Of a stretch of DNA of 17,163 nucleotides, positions 16,228-17,163 are shown piece by piece; the first letter of the stretch is position 1; every line of letters starts with the position of its first letter. The notes under the pieces were generated by a model. That model saw nothing but the letters and a program-made list of their open reading frames with translations. It did no database searches and had not been told where the DNA came from. Location: NCBI GenBank assembly GCA_002386585.1, contig DGIZ01000109.1:1-17163 (forward strand), in the 5' to 3' direction. The translations under genes and the position numbers were made by a program. Source of the DNA: Brevundimonas sp. UBA4609 (GTDB lineage Bacteria > Pseudomonadota > Alphaproteobacteria > Caulobacterales > Caulobacteraceae).

Positions 16228-16246
16228 TGAAGGGTTAAAGCCTTCA
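16228..16246. promoter_or_regulatory. palindrome between divergent phoH and carbonic anhydrase genes
   Basis: TGAAGG (16228-16233), GTTAAAG spacer, CCTTCA (16241-16246): a perfect 6-bp inverted repeat with a 7-base centre. It lies 26 bases before the gamma-carbonic anhydrase ATG, close to a TAAGGA at 16253-16258 that could be its -10, so it is well placed as an operator. The TTAA in the centre is a CtrA-like half site but its partner half is missing. Confidence 0.35.
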
Positions 16247-16272
16247 TTTCGATAAGGATAGGCGGTGTACGG

Positions 16273-16800
<528 letters not shown>

Positions 16801-16803
<3 letters not shown>

Positions 16804-16830
16804 GCCGTCGCACCACAATGGCACGGCTCA
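16801..16830 (+). terminator. stop-codon hairpin after the carbonic anhydrase gene
   Basis: TGAGCCGT (16801-16808, including the stop codon TGA) pairs perfectly with ACGGCTCA (16823-16830) over eight bases with a 14-base loop. No T-run follows, so 3'-end stabilisation or weak termination. A CACAATGG direct repeat (16814 and 16829) lies in the same place. Confidence 0.4.
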
Positions 16831-16971
16831 CAATGGGACAGCCCTGGGGATGGGCGAGCCGGAACGGCGCAAACTCGCGTCGGAGGGGATGAAACCGCCC
16901 AATGTCGGACGCCTGAAACGGCCCGGCGCTTGCATCGGTCCTGCCGACGATCAATGCAGGAGTCCGATCCC

Positions 16972-17163
16972 ATGCGGATAGGGATTACGAAAATGCTGGC
17001 GGGCACCGTGGCCTTCATGGGGCTGATGGCGCTCGCGGACACGGCTGCGGCGCAGTGCGGGCCTTCGAGCTGCCTGCCGCCTCCGCCGCCGAACCCCCCG
17101 ATCTTGCCGCCTTCGCCGCCGATCACCCCGCCGGTGACCCCGCCGGGCGGCGGGGGATGCGGT
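16972..17163 (+). CDS. proline-rich secreted protein, N-terminal part
   Basis: The frame is open to the window end, giving 64 residues of an incomplete gene. It begins MRIGITKMLAGTVAFM, a signal peptide with a basic start, a hydrophobic core and likely cleavage at TAAA-Q near residue 27. The exported part is built of short cysteine pairs (QCGPSSC) and proline runs (LPPPPPNPP, ILPPSPPITPPVTPPGGG). Such P/T/G stretches serve as cell-envelope spacers or linkers before a folded domain, which would lie beyond the window. The start is supported by AGGAG at 16959-16963, 8 bases before the ATG. No family could be assigned; a strong compositional bias makes similarity matches unreliable. Confidence 0.7.
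   Translation, partial: MRIGITKMLAGTVAFMGLMALADTAAAQCGPSSCLPPPPPNPPILPPSPPITPPVTPPGGGGCG

Noticed and set aside
16231..16246. CtrA box (TTAA-N7-TTAA) before the carbonic anhydrase gene
   Set aside because: Only one TTAA half site is present; the second half reads GAAA or similar.
16819..16835. Sigma-54 promoter after the carbonic anhydrase gene
   Set aside because: TGGCACG matches the -24 half, but the TTGC of the -12 half is absent and the bases take part in a stop-codon hairpin.

Overview
The window is GC-rich, densely packed alphaproteobacterial chromosome, most likely from a Caulobacterales member such as Brevundimonas or a close relative. Pointers to this are the tail of an FlbD-type flagellar sigma-54 activator next to flhA, promoters resembling the Caulobacter TTGAC/GCTANAWC type placed right at start codons, GANTC sites between genes, and a repeat family I recall from alphaproteobacterial intergenic regions. 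The species call is inference.

Layout. 1-3492: the flbD 3' end, a class A beta-lactamase lipoprotein gene coupled to it, then flhA. 3544-6546: a tight signalling operon with a CHASE3 membrane histidine kinase, a single-domain Rcp1-type response regulator, and a receiver/HisKA_2 hybrid. 6600-8691: a Nudix hydrolase, a CsbD-family stress protein behind a sigma-EcfG-like promoter, and an exported ChaN/EreA-like protein. 8688-10414 (minus strand): a CoxE-like VWA protein and a GNAT acetyltransferase. 10632-14857 (plus): a histidine phosphatase, then xseB, csaA-like, ispA and dxs, a set that joins early isoprenoid synthesis (DXP synthase and prenyl diphosphate synthase) with housekeeping functions. 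14858-15193: a non-coding stretch with a folded inverted-repeat element, a decayed copy of the phoH tail and a promoter-like site. 15194-15961 (minus): phoH, with a long structured leader ending in an intrinsic terminator. 16273-16803 (plus): a gamma-carbonic anhydrase-like protein. 16972-17163: the start of a proline-rich secreted protein cut by the window end.

Most genes are ordinary core genes. The parts most worth a second look are the beta-lactamase gene inside a flagellar cluster, the three-gene signalling relay next to a likely general-stress gene, the phoH leader with its terminator, the duplicated and decayed phoH tail, and the inverted repeat whose inner stems differ in sequence but keep their pairing. 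No CRISPR array, transposase, tRNA or rRNA was seen.
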